From positions 75,338 through 139,337 of the forward strand of contig JBKAGO010000040.1 in assembly GCA_046290435.1 (NCBI GenBank): a stretch of DNA of 64,000 nt. The letters are read 5' to 3'. Below, piece by piece: positions 1 through 10,299 of the stretch (positions are counted from its first letter, which is position 1; every line of letters begins with the position of its first letter). The notes beneath the pieces were generated by a model. That model saw only the letters and a list, made by a program, of their open reading frames with translations, made no database searches and was not told the origin of the DNA. Position numbers and translations under genes: made by a program. Origin of the DNA: CAVQUE01 sp046290435 (GTDB lineage: Bacteria; Actinomycetota; Acidimicrobiia; Acidimicrobiales; UBA8592).

Positions 1-2
1 CG

Positions 3-671
3 GACGGAGCGGAACCCGCCACGGGACGGGCCAGCCTGCCGCTCCCCGCCCGGCTGGCGTTGGCCGTCGGGGCCCGGACGGGGCTCACCGGCCGCACCGG
101 CCTGGTGCGGTCCGCGTCACAGGTGTGGATGCCGATCGGCGAGCGGGTCGTGGTCGTCGGCGGAAGCCTGGTGGGCGTGGAGCTCGCCGAGTTCCTGGCC
201 GAACGGGGCCGCACCGTCACGGTGCTCGAGCCCGGACGGGTCGCCGGCGTCGGCATGGCCCATCCCCGCCGCTGGCGGGCGCTGCACGAGGCCCGCAGCC
301 ACGGTGTCACCTTCGTGACCGACGCCGAGCTCGTCGAGATCACCCCGACCGACGTCGCGTACCGGCTACCGACCGACGAGGGCGGCATGGCAGGCATGGC
401 CGGCATGGCCGGGAAGGCCGACGACACCGGCGGGAGCGGCGAGGCCGGTGCCGCCGACGCGTCGGGCCAGGCTTCCGACCAGACCGTGCGCGTGGCCGCC
501 GACACGGTCATCGTCGCCAGCGGTGTGCACCCCGACCCGGCGCTGGCCGAGCTGCTCCGCGCCGACGCGTCGGTGCACGCCGCCGAGGTCCATGTCGTCG
601 GCGACGCCGCCGACGTCGACTACATCGTCGGCGCCACCCGCACCGCCCACGATCTCGCCCTCACCCTGTAA
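3..671 (+). CDS. FAD/NAD(P)-dependent oxidoreductase, C-terminal part (5' end outside window)
   Basis: The reading frame is open from base 3, so the gene starts upstream of the window and only the last 222 residues are visible. A dinucleotide-binding motif (VVVVGGSLVGVELAEFLAER) followed by TVTVLE marks a Rossmann domain, as found in the C-terminal half of 2,4-dienoyl-CoA reductase or old-yellow-enzyme-type flavoproteins. Near the end, VHVVGDAADV resembles the FAD-contacting GD motif of this class. A Gly/Ala/Met-rich low-complexity insert lies between the NAD-binding part and the end. The gene converges on the VOC gene across a perfect hairpin. Substrate is unknown; assignment to the dienoyl-CoA reductase-like family is inference from this half alone. 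Confidence 0.7.
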   Translation, partial: DGAEPATGRASLPLPARLALAVGARTGLTGRTGLVRSASQVWMPIGERVVVVGGSLVGVELAEFLAERGRTVTVLEPGRVAGVGMAHPRRWRALHEARSHGVTFVTDAELVEITPTDVAYRLPTDEGGMAGMAGMAGKADDTGGSGEAGAADASGQASDQTVRVAADTVIVASGVHPDPALAELLRADASVHAAEVHVVGDAADVDYIVGATRTAHDLALTL

Positions 672-688
672 ACCCTCGCCGACCCTGC

Positions 689-737
689 GAAATCTGGGAC
701 TTTGCGCGCAGTACGTGCGCGCAAAGTCCCAGATTTC
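689..737. repeat. 49-bp inverted repeat, family A copy 1 (terminator-like hairpin)
   Basis: Two perfectly complementary 22-base arms (689-710 and 716-737) flank a 5-base loop. The element lies between the ends of two converging genes, so the transcript hairpin could act as a bidirectional terminator. A second copy of the same length lies at 6029-6077 in inverted orientation and shares the flanks CCTGC and GGCGGA, so this is a dispersed repeat and not a chance hairpin. Confidence 0.85.
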
Positions 738-754
738 GGCGGACACGGGTGGTG

Positions 755-1147
755 TCAGTCGAACTTGTTGATGCGGAAGACGTTGCCGGCCGGGTCGGTC
801 AGCACCGACTGGTAGGCGCCGTAGTAGGTCTCGTAGATGTCGTGCACCACCACGGCCCCCAGCTCGACGGCCTTGGCGGTGCGTTCCTCCACCTCGGTGC
901 GCGACCCCACCTCGAAGGTCAGGTACTGCGACGTCCCCGTCGGACCGGCCCGGTCGGCTATCCCGAGCATCTCGTACACCACCGGTGTCGAGAACCCGAT
1001 GGTCACTCCGTCGGCGTCGAGCCCACGGAAGATGTCGGACCGCAGGTCCATCACCTCGTCGAGGTCGAACACCGCGGCGTAGAAGTCCGACAACCCGACG
1101 ATGTCGTCGCAGATGTAGCTCGCGATGGAGATCGACACACCCGTCAT
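755..1147 (-). CDS. VOC (glyoxalase/bleomycin-resistance) family protein
   Basis: This 130-residue protein has the length and pattern of a single vicinal-oxygen-chelate module: an N-terminal SISIASYICDDI strand, a central FEVGSRTEVEERT segment and a C-terminal VLTDPAGNVFRINKFD, which resembles the common DPxGN end of VOC proteins. Its ATG overlaps the stop of the upstream dioxygenase gene (ATGA), so it is the last gene of the transporter/dioxygenase operon. It may act on a product of that dioxygenase or of imported substrate, but no specific reaction can be read from the sequence. Longer start codons upstream would run inside the dioxygenase gene and are unlikely. Confidence 0.8.
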   Translation of the reverse strand: MTGVSISIASYICDDIVGLSDFYAAVFDLDEVMDLRSDIFRGLDADGVTIGFSTPVVYEMLGIADRAGPTGTSQYLTFEVGSRTEVEERTAKAVELGAVVVHDIYETYYGAYQSVLTDPAGNVFRINKFD

Positions 1148-2148
1148 GTCGTGACCCCCATCGAGGTCTGCTTGGTGAACTTGTCGTACAGGTGCTGACC
1201 CGACGTCACCGGCGCGTACTTCGGCTCCTCCCCGGGCTCGAGCACCGTGGGAAGGCACTCGACCATGGCGTCGTAGTTGGGCTGGTGGAAGAACACCAGC
1301 GAGATGCGCTGGGAGTCGCCGGCCACCTCGCGGGGCGGGTTGACGACCCGGTGCATCGTCGACACCCACCGGTCGTTGGTCCACTCGGCCATGAGATCGC
1401 CGATGTTGACCACGAAGGCACCCTCGACGGCGGGGACATCGGTCCAGGTGCCGTCCTTGGCGAGCACCTGGAGCCCGCCGGGACGGTCCTCCTGGCGCAC
1501 GATGGTGAGGCTGCCGTAGTCCGAGTGTGCGCCGGCCCGGAGCTGACCGGGCAGGGGTTCGTCGGGCTGGTCGGGGTAGTTGAGCGACCGCAGCATCGAG
1601 ATGTGGCGGTCGATCTTGTCCTCGAAATAGTCGATGGGGAGCTCCAGCGCCACCGCGAACATCGCCATCAGCTGGCGCGACAGCTCGCTCATCGTGGCGA
1701 AGTACTCCTCCCAGGTCTCCTGCATGCCCGCAGGCTGCGACGGCCAGACGTTGGGGGCGAAGTGGGGTCCGGCCGCTTCGTTGGTGAAGTACGGGTCGTC
1801 GTAGTCGACGCCCGCCACCGGCCCCATGTCCATCTTCTCCTTGAGGTCGCCGGGGGCCTCCTCGCCGAGGGAGTACGACAGCCCCTCGGCGCCGACGGTG
1901 GTCCAGCCTCGCACCTGATCGGGTGCGGGCTGGGCCGCCTCGGCCTTGATCTCGTCGGGGAGGGCGAAGAACGCCTTGGCCATGTCGTAGACGGCCTGCA
2001 CCTGCTCGGGCGGGACGCCGTGGCCGACGATCTGGAAGAAGCCGATCTCCGAGCAGACCCGCCCGATCTGCTCGGCGACCTCACGGATGCCTTCCTCGGT
2101 GCCCTCCAGGAAGGGGGCGATGTCGATGATCGGGATCTCTGCCTGCAT
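1144..2148 (-). CDS. 2-oxoglutarate/Fe(II) dioxygenase, isopenicillin-N-synthase-like
   Basis: The 334-residue protein begins with the IPNS-type N-terminus (IPIIDIAPFLEG, GFFQIVGHGVP). The full iron-binding facial triad is present: H208 and D210 in AHSDYGSLTI, and H266 in STMHRVVNPP. R281-x-S283 (QRISLVFFHQPN) is the usual 2-oxoglutarate-binding pair. It should couple 2-oxoglutarate decarboxylation to substrate oxidation. It overlaps the binding-protein gene upstream and the VOC gene downstream, both by ATGA. The enzyme therefore probably acts on what the ABC importer brings in. Thymine 7-hydroxylase belongs to this broad family, which makes a pyrimidine substrate attractive next to the dihydropyrimidinase genes, but this is a guess. 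Confidence 0.88.
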   Translation of the reverse strand: MQAEIPIIDIAPFLEGTEEGIREVAEQIGRVCSEIGFFQIVGHGVPPEQVQAVYDMAKAFFALPDEIKAEAAQPAPDQVRGWTTVGAEGLSYSLGEEAPGDLKEKMDMGPVAGVDYDDPYFTNEAAGPHFAPNVWPSQPAGMQETWEEYFATMSELSRQLMAMFAVALELPIDYFEDKIDRHISMLRSLNYPDQPDEPLPGQLRAGAHSDYGSLTIVRQEDRPGGLQVLAKDGTWTDVPAVEGAFVVNIGDLMAEWTNDRWVSTMHRVVNPPREVAGDSQRISLVFFHQPNYDAMVECLPTVLEPGEEPKYAPVTSGQHLYDKFTKQTSMGVTT

Positions 2149-3227
2149 CAGATGTCCTGCACCAGGTCCTTGTAGTCGAAGAACATGTAGGGGTTCTCGG
2201 CGACGATGGCTTCGATGTTGTCGGCGGTGGCGATGAGCTGATCGATCGGGGTGCCGAACACCGGCGTGCCACCGGTCAGCGCCGCGACCACGGCGTTGGT
2301 GGCGATCAGGCCGGTCTGGGCGGACGAGTAGTAGCGGGTGGCCTGCAGGTACGGGCTGCCGAACCACGACACCATCTCCTCGTCGGCGTCGCTCGTGACG
2401 TGCACGACGTCGGTGATGCCCTCGTCCTCCAGCCACTGGCAGATGCCGTTGCTCATGGCCGCGGCGTAGTCGACGACGGCGACGAGGTCGGGGTGAGCCT
2501 GGAACGCGGTCTGGACGACCTCGACGGCGGCGACTCGGTCGAAGAAGCCCTGCTCGCGCACGACGACCTCGAGACCCGAACCCGACAAGACCTCGTCGAG
2601 GCCCTCGTCGATGCGCTCGGAGAAGCCCTGGCCGACCACACCCTGCACGACGCAGATCTTGCCGCCGCCGGGGAGCACCTCGAGCAGGTAGTTGCCCAGC
2701 AGGCGGCCACCCTCGACGGAGTCGAGCTGAGCCACGCCGGTGAAGAACTCGTCGGCGTCGCTCGGGCCTGGCCAGATGCAGTTGCCGACGGGTACGCCCT
2801 GGGCGGCGGCCGCCTGCGCGCCGGCGCCGGCGGACTCGGCGGTGTTGGGCTGGATGACGATGCCCACTGCGCCCTGCGCCAGGAAGTTCTCGATGTTGGC
2901 GAGCTCCTCGCCCGGGTCGTAGTTGCCCTGGATCACCTGGAGCTCGAAGTCGGTGCCCTCGAGCGCCGCGTAGGCACCGGTGGCCACGCCGCGGGTGTAG
3001 TCGTTGAGACCGTTGAGCGTCAGCCCGATCAGCCCCGAGGTGATGATCTCGGCCGCAGGTGCGTCGGCGACCGCAGTCGGCGCCTCGCCGCCGGTCTCGG
3101 CTGTTCCGGTGGACTCCTCGTCGTCACCGCCGCAGGCGGCGAGGAGGCCGCCGCCCAGGACGATGCCGCCGCCGGCGATGCCCATACGTTGGATGAACCG
3201 TCGGCGGGATGGGTCGTAGCTGTTCAT
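2148..3227 (-). CDS. Sugar/nucleoside-type ABC transporter substrate-binding lipoprotein
   Basis: The 359-residue precursor starts with a twin-arginine-like RRRFIQRMG, a hydrophobic stretch and a lipobox LLAAC (Cys near residue 32), then a low-complexity acidic linker. It is thus probably exported by Tat and anchored as a lipoprotein. The mature part matches the Peripla_BP_4 fold of ribose/xylose-type binding proteins (GVATGAYAALEGT, GIVIQPNTAESAGAGAQ). The gene overlaps the permease upstream and the dioxygenase downstream by ATGA, in the order ATPase-permease-binding protein-dioxygenase-VOC. The ligand is unknown; a sugar, nucleoside or nucleobase would fit the family and the neighbouring pyrimidine genes. 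Confidence 0.88.
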   Translation of the reverse strand: MNSYDPSRRRFIQRMGIAGGGIVLGGGLLAACGGDDEESTGTAETGGEAPTAVADAPAAEIITSGLIGLTLNGLNDYTRGVATGAYAALEGTDFELQVIQGNYDPGEELANIENFLAQGAVGIVIQPNTAESAGAGAQAAAAQGVPVGNCIWPGPSDADEFFTGVAQLDSVEGGRLLGNYLLEVLPGGGKICVVQGVVGQGFSERIDEGLDEVLSGSGLEVVVREQGFFDRVAAVEVVQTAFQAHPDLVAVVDYAAAMSNGICQWLEDEGITDVVHVTSDADEEMVSWFGSPYLQATRYYSSAQTGLIATNAVVAALTGGTPVFGTPIDQLIATADNIEAIVAENPYMFFDYKDLVQDI

Positions 3228-4315
3228 TTGGTTCCTTGGGGTTGGGTTTCTGGGGTCGAGGGTCCGGATCGCCGCAGACGGCCGAGGAGCCGCCGGGCCG
3301 ACCCGTCGTTGCGATCACCGAGCGCCGTCATCACGACGGCGAAGATCAAGACACCGCCGAAGACCATGTCCTCATAGGACGAGTCGACATCGAGGAAGGT
3401 CAGCGAGGCGCCGACGACGCCCAGGAGCACCACCCCGACGAAGGTGCCCAGCGCCGAGCCGCGCCCGCCGGCGAGCGTGGCGCCACCCAGCACCACGGCG
3501 GCGATGGCCTTGAGCTCGAGGCCCGTTCCGGCGCGGGGGTCGCCGGCGCCGATGCGTGCCATGAGGATCATCCCGGCGATGGCCACGAAGGTGCTGTTGA
3601 CGACGAACGCGAGGATCTTGGTGCGGTCGGTGGGCAGGCCCGCCAGGTACGACGCTTCCTCGGACGAGCCGACGGCGAACAGCTGGCGACCGAAACGGGT
3701 GTAGCGCATCACGAACGCCGACAGCAGCGCCAGGACGATGAACGCCAGGATCGGGGTGCGCAGGCCGAACAGCCCGCCGGTGTTCAGCCAGCCGAGCTGG
3801 CCCCGGGCCGGGACGGGAACGTCGCCGGCGCGCACCAGGGCCATGGACTGCAGTACCGACAGGCCACCGAGCGTCAGGATGAACGGCGGGACGCGCAGCT
3901 TGGTCACCACCAGGCCCCAGACCAGACCGACGAGGGCGCCGGCGACGAGGCACGTGATGAACATGACGGCCTCGGAGCTCCCGTCGGCCAACATCGTGGC
4001 GCCCAGCACCCCGATGAACGACGCGAGGCTGCCGACCGACAGATCGAGCTGGCCGGCGGCGATCAGGTACGTCTGCCCGAGCGCCACGATGCCGAGCACG
4101 CTCGACTGCAGCATGACGTTCTCGGCGTTGCGCCAGCTGAGGAATGCATCGTTCTCGGTGCCCGTGTAGACCGACAGCACCACGATGGCAAGCACCAGCG
4201 GGAACAGCACCTTGGCGTCGCCGCCGAGCATGCGCCGCAGCGACGGCCGCTGCGGTGCGTCGACGACGACGGGTGCGTCGGGCGCGGTCGGGGCGTCTCC
4301 TGCGATCGCGGTCAT
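3224..4315 (-). CDS. ABC transporter permease, RbsC/BPD_transp_2 type
   Basis: This 363-residue membrane protein has about eight to ten hydrophobic segments after a charged N-terminal tail of about 35 residues. The signature SSVLGIVALGQTYLIAAGQLDLS and the later GAGDPRAGTGLELKAIAAV belong to the ribose/branched-chain-type permease family (RbsC). It would form the membrane channel for the lipoprotein encoded next. Its start overlaps the ATPase stop and its stop overlaps the binding-protein start, both as ATGA, which indicates tight translational coupling. Confidence 0.9.
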   Translation of the reverse strand: MTAIAGDAPTAPDAPVVVDAPQRPSLRRMLGGDAKVLFPLVLAIVVLSVYTGTENDAFLSWRNAENVMLQSSVLGIVALGQTYLIAAGQLDLSVGSLASFIGVLGATMLADGSSEAVMFITCLVAGALVGLVWGLVVTKLRVPPFILTLGGLSVLQSMALVRAGDVPVPARGQLGWLNTGGLFGLRTPILAFIVLALLSAFVMRYTRFGRQLFAVGSSEEASYLAGLPTDRTKILAFVVNSTFVAIAGMILMARIGAGDPRAGTGLELKAIAAVVLGGATLAGGRGSALGTFVGVVLLGVVGASLTFLDVDSSYEDMVFGGVLIFAVVMTALGDRNDGSARRLLGRLRRSGPSTPETQPQGTK

Positions 4316-5787
4316 GCCGCCGCCTCCAGCTCGATCAGGTGATGTTCGCTGGCCTCGGCCCCTGCGACTTCCGAGACGATGGCGCCGTCGCGCAGCACGA
4401 TGACGCGATCAGCCACCTGGCCGACCTCCTGGAAGTCGGTCGTGCAGACGAGGACGGCAGCACCGCCGTGGGCGAGTTGGCGCAGCTGTTCGTAGATCTC
4501 GAACTTCGACGCGATGTCGATGCCCGCAGTCGGTTCGTCGATGACCACGACCTTGCGGGGGTGATCGAGCCAACGGCCGATCATCACCTTCTGCTGGTTC
4601 CCGCCCGACAGGGTCCGCACCCGGACGTCGACGCCGGCGGTCTTGACCCTGGCGGCGGCCGCCAGGCGGACTGCGAGTTCGCGGGTGCGGCGGGGGTCGA
4701 TGACCGGTGCACCGCGGCGCGCCAGCGATCCGAGTGTGATGTTCGCCGCAACGGGCTCGTCCAGGAGCAGGCCCCGACGCTTGCGGTCCGAGGGCAACAG
4801 GGCGACGTGATCGGAGGTGCTACGCCGGTTGGTGATCATCCCGACGTCGGCCAACTCGACGGTGCCGGCCGTCGGTCGCGTCGCTCCGGCGACCACCTCG
4901 GCGAGCACCGACGTCCCGCTGCCGAGGCCGCCGGTGGCCACCAGCACCTCGCCCGAGCGCAGGTCGAGATCGATGTCTGCGAGACCGCCGGGCACGACCA
5001 CGCCACGCAGCCGCACCGCAACGGGACCCTCGACGGGCATCCGGTCCGACATCACCTCTTCGACCCGACGACCGAACATCATCTCGACGAGATCGGACGG
5101 GCCGATACCGGCGACGTCGACGGTGTCGACGACCTCGCCGTCGCGCAGCACGGTGACCCGGTCGGCCAGCTCGAAGATCTCGTCGAGGTGATGCGAGATG
5201 TAGAGCACGGCGACGCCGCTGTCACGCAGCGCCCGCACGACCTCGAAGAGCCGTTGCACCTCCGAGCGGTGCAGCGCGGCCGTCGGCTCGTCCATGACGA
5301 CGAGGCGGGCGTCGTCGCTGAGCGCACGGGCGATCTCGATCAGCTGGAGCTGGGCAACCGACAGACCCCGCACCCGCCGGTCGAGGTCGAGCTCGATACC
5401 GAGGCGGCGCAGGCGTTCCGCAGCGGTGGCGCGCATCGTGCGCCAGTCGACCAGGCCGCGCCTGGTCGGCAGATCGTCGAGCATCACGTTCTCGGCGACC
5501 GACAGATCCGGAACCACCTGGCGTTCCTGGTAGATGCAGCGCAGGCCCCGGGCGTGCATCTCGGCCCGGTCGACGACGGCGATCGGCTCGCCTTGCATCG
5601 AGACGGTGCCGGCGTCGGGTTGCTGGGCGCCGGTCGCGATCTTGATGAGCGTCGACTTGCCCGCGCCGTTCTCGCCGACGAGCGCATGGACCTCGCCGGC
5701 TGCGACCGAGAGCGACACGCCCCGCAGCGCACGCACGCCGGGGAACGACTTCTCGATACCGATCAGCTCCAGAACATGCCCTCGCAC
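4312..5787 (-). CDS. ABC transporter double ATPase, RbsA type
   Basis: The 491-residue protein has two nucleotide-binding domains. The first has an intact Walker A (GENGAGKST, about residues 38-46) and Walker B with VVMDEPTAAL, but a relaxed signature (LSVAQ). The second has a degenerate P-loop (GGLGSGTSVL) with a full signature (LSGGNQQKV) and Walker B (VVIDEPTAGID). This asymmetry is normal for RbsA/MglA importers. I chose GTG at 5787 because a GGGAGG ribosome site sits just upstream; the alternative GTG at 5802 would put that site inside the gene. It is the first gene of the transporter operon. Confidence 0.9.
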   Translation of the reverse strand: MRGHVLELIGIEKSFPGVRALRGVSLSVAAGEVHALVGENGAGKSTLIKIATGAQQPDAGTVSMQGEPIAVVDRAEMHARGLRCIYQERQVVPDLSVAENVMLDDLPTRRGLVDWRTMRATAAERLRRLGIELDLDRRVRGLSVAQLQLIEIARALSDDARLVVMDEPTAALHRSEVQRLFEVVRALRDSGVAVLYISHHLDEIFELADRVTVLRDGEVVDTVDVAGIGPSDLVEMMFGRRVEEVMSDRMPVEGPVAVRLRGVVVPGGLADIDLDLRSGEVLVATGGLGSGTSVLAEVVAGATRPTAGTVELADVGMITNRRSTSDHVALLPSDRKRRGLLLDEPVAANITLGSLARRGAPVIDPRRTRELAVRLAAAARVKTAGVDVRVRTLSGGNQQKVMIGRWLDHPRKVVVIDEPTAGIDIASKFEIYEQLRQLAHGGAAVLVCTTDFQEVGQVADRVIVLRDGAIVSEVAGAEASEHHLIELEAAA

Positions 5788-6092
5788 GGCCCTCCCTTTC
5801 ACAGGTTGGAGAGCATTGCGAGCGCCTGTTTCCGGGCAGGGTCAGCGCCGAGTCTGTTCGGAGTCCATCTGCTGTCGTGCAGCTGTTGCCTCGGACCGAT
5901 CGCGCCCCGTGCACGGGCGCGTCAGGGCGCGACGCAGATCACGAGGTCACGGTGAGGCTGACCCGGCCTTGTCGGGCACCTGTCGACCCGTTGTCGCGCC
6001 ATCTGCCCTGCCCGCCTACCTATCCGCCGAAATCTGGGACTTCGCGCGCATGTCCTGCGCGCAAAGTCCCCGATTTCGCAGGAGGAGGAGGG
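5788..6092. promoter_or_regulatory. Intergenic region upstream of the transporter operon
   Basis: This 305-base gap contains no convincing gene. It holds the family A inverted repeat at 6029-6077, just after the stop of the LLM gene, and a perfect 12-base palindrome CCCGTGCACGGG at 5906-5917 that could be an operator for the transporter operon. The promoter of the minus-strand ABC operon should lie here, but I could not fix its -10 element with confidence. Confidence 0.45.
6029..6077. repeat. 49-bp inverted repeat, family A copy 2
   Basis: Arms 6029-6050 and 6056-6077 are complementary with two mismatches around a 5-base loop. The element lies 15 bases beyond the stop of the LLM gene, so it can serve as its terminator and separates the catabolic operon from the transporter operon. 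It is inverted relative to copy 1 at 689-737. Confidence 0.85.
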
Positions 6093-7091
6093 TCAGGAGA
6101 GGGCGGGGATGATGCGCTGGCCGTACGCGTTGAGCGTCTCGTCCTTCTGGTCGTGCATCAGGTAGATGGCGAACTGGTCGACGCCGAGATCGCGCAGCTC
6201 CTCGAGCCGGGCGATGTGGGCGGCCTCGTCGCCGAGGATGCAGAACCGGTCGATGATCTCGTCGGGCACGAAGTCGGTGTGGTCGTGGCCGGCCTTGCCG
6301 TGGCCGCTGTAGTCGTAGCCCTCGCGGCCCTTGATGTAATCGGTCAGCGCCTGGGGCACCGCACCGCTGTCGTCGCCGTAGCGCTCGACCAGGTCGGCCA
6401 CGTGATTGCCGACCATGCCGCCGAACCAGCGGCACTGATCGCGCTGGTGAGCCAGGTCGTCGCCGACATAGGCCGGCGCCGCCACACAGATGTGCAGCGA
6501 GTCGGGGTCGCGGCCCGCCTCCTCTGCGGCCTGGCGCACCGCCGCGATGGTCCATGCGGCGATCTGGGGGTCCGCCAGCTGGAGGATGAAGCCGTCGGTC
6601 TCGGCGCCGCACAGCGCCAGCGCCTTGGGGCCGTAGGCGGCCATAAGCACCGGCAGCTCGGATTCGCCGGCCCACGGGATCTGCTGCTGGGTGCCGTTGT
6701 AGGTGACCTCGCGCCCTTCGGCCAGGCCCTTGATGACCTTCATCGAATCGCTCAACGTCGACAGCTTCGCCGGGGTGTGCCCGAGCACCCGCATGGCGGA
6801 GTCGCCCCGGCCGATACCGCAGATGGTGCGGTTGCCGAACATGTCGTTGAGCGTCGCGAACAGCGATCCGGTGACCGTCCAGTTGCGGGTGCCGGGGTTG
6901 GTGACCATCGGCCCGACGATCATCCGCTTGGTCGCCGACAGCATCTGGCTGTAGATGACGTAGGGCTCCTGCCACAGGATGTGGCTGTCGAAGGTCCATC
7001 CGTAGCGGAACCCGAGCGTCTCGGCCCGTTGCGCGAGATCGACGACACGCCACGCGGGCGGATCGGTCTGGAGGACGACGCCGAATTCCAT
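6093..7091 (-). CDS. LLM-class (probably F420-dependent) oxidoreductase
   Basis: The 332-residue protein is a bacterial-luciferase-like TIM-barrel enzyme. Family features include the start MEFGVVLQTDPPAW, the GRGDSAMRVLG segment and the alternation of strands ending in GFILQLADP. The sequence resembles the actinobacterial branch near methylenetetrahydromethanopterin reductase, which uses coenzyme F420. It follows the methylmalonate-semialdehyde dehydrogenase gene after 38 bases, in the same direction as the dihydropyrimidinase and aminotransferase genes. A redox step on a pyrimidine or its breakdown product is plausible. No dihydropyrimidine dehydrogenase gene is seen in the window, so this enzyme is a candidate for a missing redox step (inference only). 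Confidence 0.82.
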   Translation of the reverse strand: MEFGVVLQTDPPAWRVVDLAQRAETLGFRYGWTFDSHILWQEPYVIYSQMLSATKRMIVGPMVTNPGTRNWTVTGSLFATLNDMFGNRTICGIGRGDSAMRVLGHTPAKLSTLSDSMKVIKGLAEGREVTYNGTQQQIPWAGESELPVLMAAYGPKALALCGAETDGFILQLADPQIAAWTIAAVRQAAEEAGRDPDSLHICVAAPAYVGDDLAHQRDQCRWFGGMVGNHVADLVERYGDDSGAVPQALTDYIKGREGYDYSGHGKAGHDHTDFVPDEIIDRFCILGDEAAHIARLEELRDLGVDQFAIYLMHDQKDETLNAYGQRIIPALS

Positions 7092-7129
7092 GGGTGGCTG
7101 CTTTCGGTTCGCTGGTCGGGGGAGAGCGG

Positions 7130-8617
<1,488 letters not shown>

Positions 8618-8828
8618 GGGAACACCTCGAGAGACGAGCAAGCGAGACACGGAGGCCGGGAGACCGCCAGCGAGGGGGGTCTGGGGGGACGGCCTCCGGC
8701 GGTCCCCCCAGCGTCTGCCGAGCTACTTGCTCGGTCGGCAGACAAGAGACAGCGCGGCGTCAGCCGCTCCGATTCAACTCGGGTGAACGGAGCGACCGAG
8801 CGCAGCGAGGGAACGAGTGAACCCGACA
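8618..8828. other. Intergenic spacer between dihydropyrimidinase and mmsA genes
   Basis: These 211 bases contain no supported gene. There is a short run of GAGCG/CAGCGAG-type repeats around 8785-8815, common in actinobacterial spacers, and the mmsA ribosome site near 8625. The gap may hold an internal promoter or processing site, but none is clear. Confidence 0.4.
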
Positions 8829-10241
8829 TCAGATCAAGTATTGGGAAAGGCCACGCCGCAGGTACTGGCCGTGGCCGGCGTTGCCGAGGTAGGTCTCGTT
8901 CTCGATGATGACCCGGCCGCGGGACATGACGGTGTGCACGTGGCCGTCGATGGTGACGCCCTCGTAGGCGGAGTGGTCCATGTTCATGTGGTGGTTGTCG
9001 ACGCTGATCGTCCACGTCGCGTTGGGGTCGTACAGCACGATGTCGGCGTCGGAGCCCGGCTGGATGGTGCCCTTCTTCGGGTAGAGCCCGAACATGCGGG
9101 CCGGGGTGGTGGCGCACAGCTCGACCCAGCGAGGGAGGGTGATCTCGCCGTCGACCACACCCTGGTAGATGAGGTCCATGCGGTGTTCGACGCCGCCGAT
9201 GCCGTTGGGGATGGCGCGGAAGTCGTCCTTGCCGAGGTCCTTCTGGCCCTTCATGCAGAACGGGCAGTGGTCGGTGGCGACGACGCTGAGGTCGTTGGTG
9301 CGCAGGCCCTTCCAGAGATCGGCCTGGTGGTGTTCGTGCTTGGTGCGCAGCGGCGTGGAGCACACGTAGGCGGCGCCGTCGAAGCCGGCCTTGCCGAGGT
9401 GGTCCTCGAGGTTGAGGTACAGGTACTGCGGGCAGGTCTCGGCGAAGACGTTGGCGCCGTTGTTGCGGGCGATGGCGACCTGTTCGAGGGCTCCCGACGC
9501 CGACAGGTGCACGATGTAGAGCGGTGCGGCACCGACCTTGGCGAGCTGGATTGCACGATGCGTCGCCTCGCTCTCGAACTCGGCGCGGCGCACATAGCCG
9601 TGGTTGATGGGATCGGTCTCGCCCCGCTCGATCGCCTGTTCTGCCAGCACGTCGATGGCGAGGCCGTTCTCGGCGTGCATCATCACCAGCGAGCCGTTTC
9701 CGGATGCCTGCTGCATGGCCCGCAGGATCTGGCCGTCGTCGGAGAGGAACACACCCGGGTAGGCCATGAAGAACTTGAAGCTGGTGATGCCCTCGGTGAC
9801 CAGCGCGTCCATGTCCTTGAGGGACTGTTCGTCGACGCCGCCGATGATCTGGTGGAAGCCGTAGTCGATGGCGCACTTGCCCTCGGCCTTGGCGAACCAG
9901 GTGTCGAGGCAGTCGCGGACGCTCTCGCCGTAGCGCTGGACGGCGAAGTCGATGATGGTCGTCGTGCCGCCCCATGCCGCGGCCCGGGTGCCGGTCTCGA
10001 AGTCGTCCGAGGCCACGGTGCCACCGAAGGGCAGTTCCATGTGGGTGTGGCCGTCGACGCCGCCGGGGATGACGTAGAGCCCCGTTGCATCGATGACCCG
10101 TTCGGCGCCGTTCTCCGCCGACACGGCGAGATCGCACCCGGGTTGGAGCACCGCGACGATGATCTCGCCGTCGATGAGCACCTCGGCCGCATCCGCGCCC
10201 GTCGAGGTGATCACGGTGCCGTTCTTGATGAGGGTGGTCAT
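8829..10241 (-). CDS. hydA: Dihydropyrimidinase / D-hydantoinase
   Basis: The 470-residue amidohydrolase has every metal-site residue of the dihydropyrimidinase family: H65 and H67 (GGVDGHTHMELPFGG), the carboxylatable K156 (TSFKFFMAYPG), H189 (MMHAENG), H245 (YIVHLSASG) and D324 (VVATDHCPF). It should open the ring of dihydrouracil, dihydrothymine or a hydantoin to the N-carbamoyl amino acid, which the ureidopropionase then cleaves. A GAGGAG ribosome site precedes the ATG. It lies between the aminotransferase and mmsA genes on the same strand. Confidence 0.95.
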   Translation of the reverse strand: MTTLIKNGTVITSTGADAAEVLIDGEIIVAVLQPGCDLAVSAENGAERVIDATGLYVIPGGVDGHTHMELPFGGTVASDDFETGTRAAAWGGTTTIIDFAVQRYGESVRDCLDTWFAKAEGKCAIDYGFHQIIGGVDEQSLKDMDALVTEGITSFKFFMAYPGVFLSDDGQILRAMQQASGNGSLVMMHAENGLAIDVLAEQAIERGETDPINHGYVRRAEFESEATHRAIQLAKVGAAPLYIVHLSASGALEQVAIARNNGANVFAETCPQYLYLNLEDHLGKAGFDGAAYVCSTPLRTKHEHHQADLWKGLRTNDLSVVATDHCPFCMKGQKDLGKDDFRAIPNGIGGVEHRMDLIYQGVVDGEITLPRWVELCATTPARMFGLYPKKGTIQPGSDADIVLYDPNATWTISVDNHHMNMDHSAYEGVTIDGHVHTVMSRGRVIIENETYLGNAGHGQYLRRGLSQYLI

Positions 10242-10299
10242 GGGTGCTCTCCTCGGGTACTGCGGTGGCGGAGGTGCCGTATTGCCGGTCGTTGTCGGG

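Noticed and set aside
8740..8830. GAGCG/CAGCGAG repeats as a regulatory or mobile element
   Set aside because: They are short, imperfect and common in high-GC actinobacterial spacers; I could not define a unit length.
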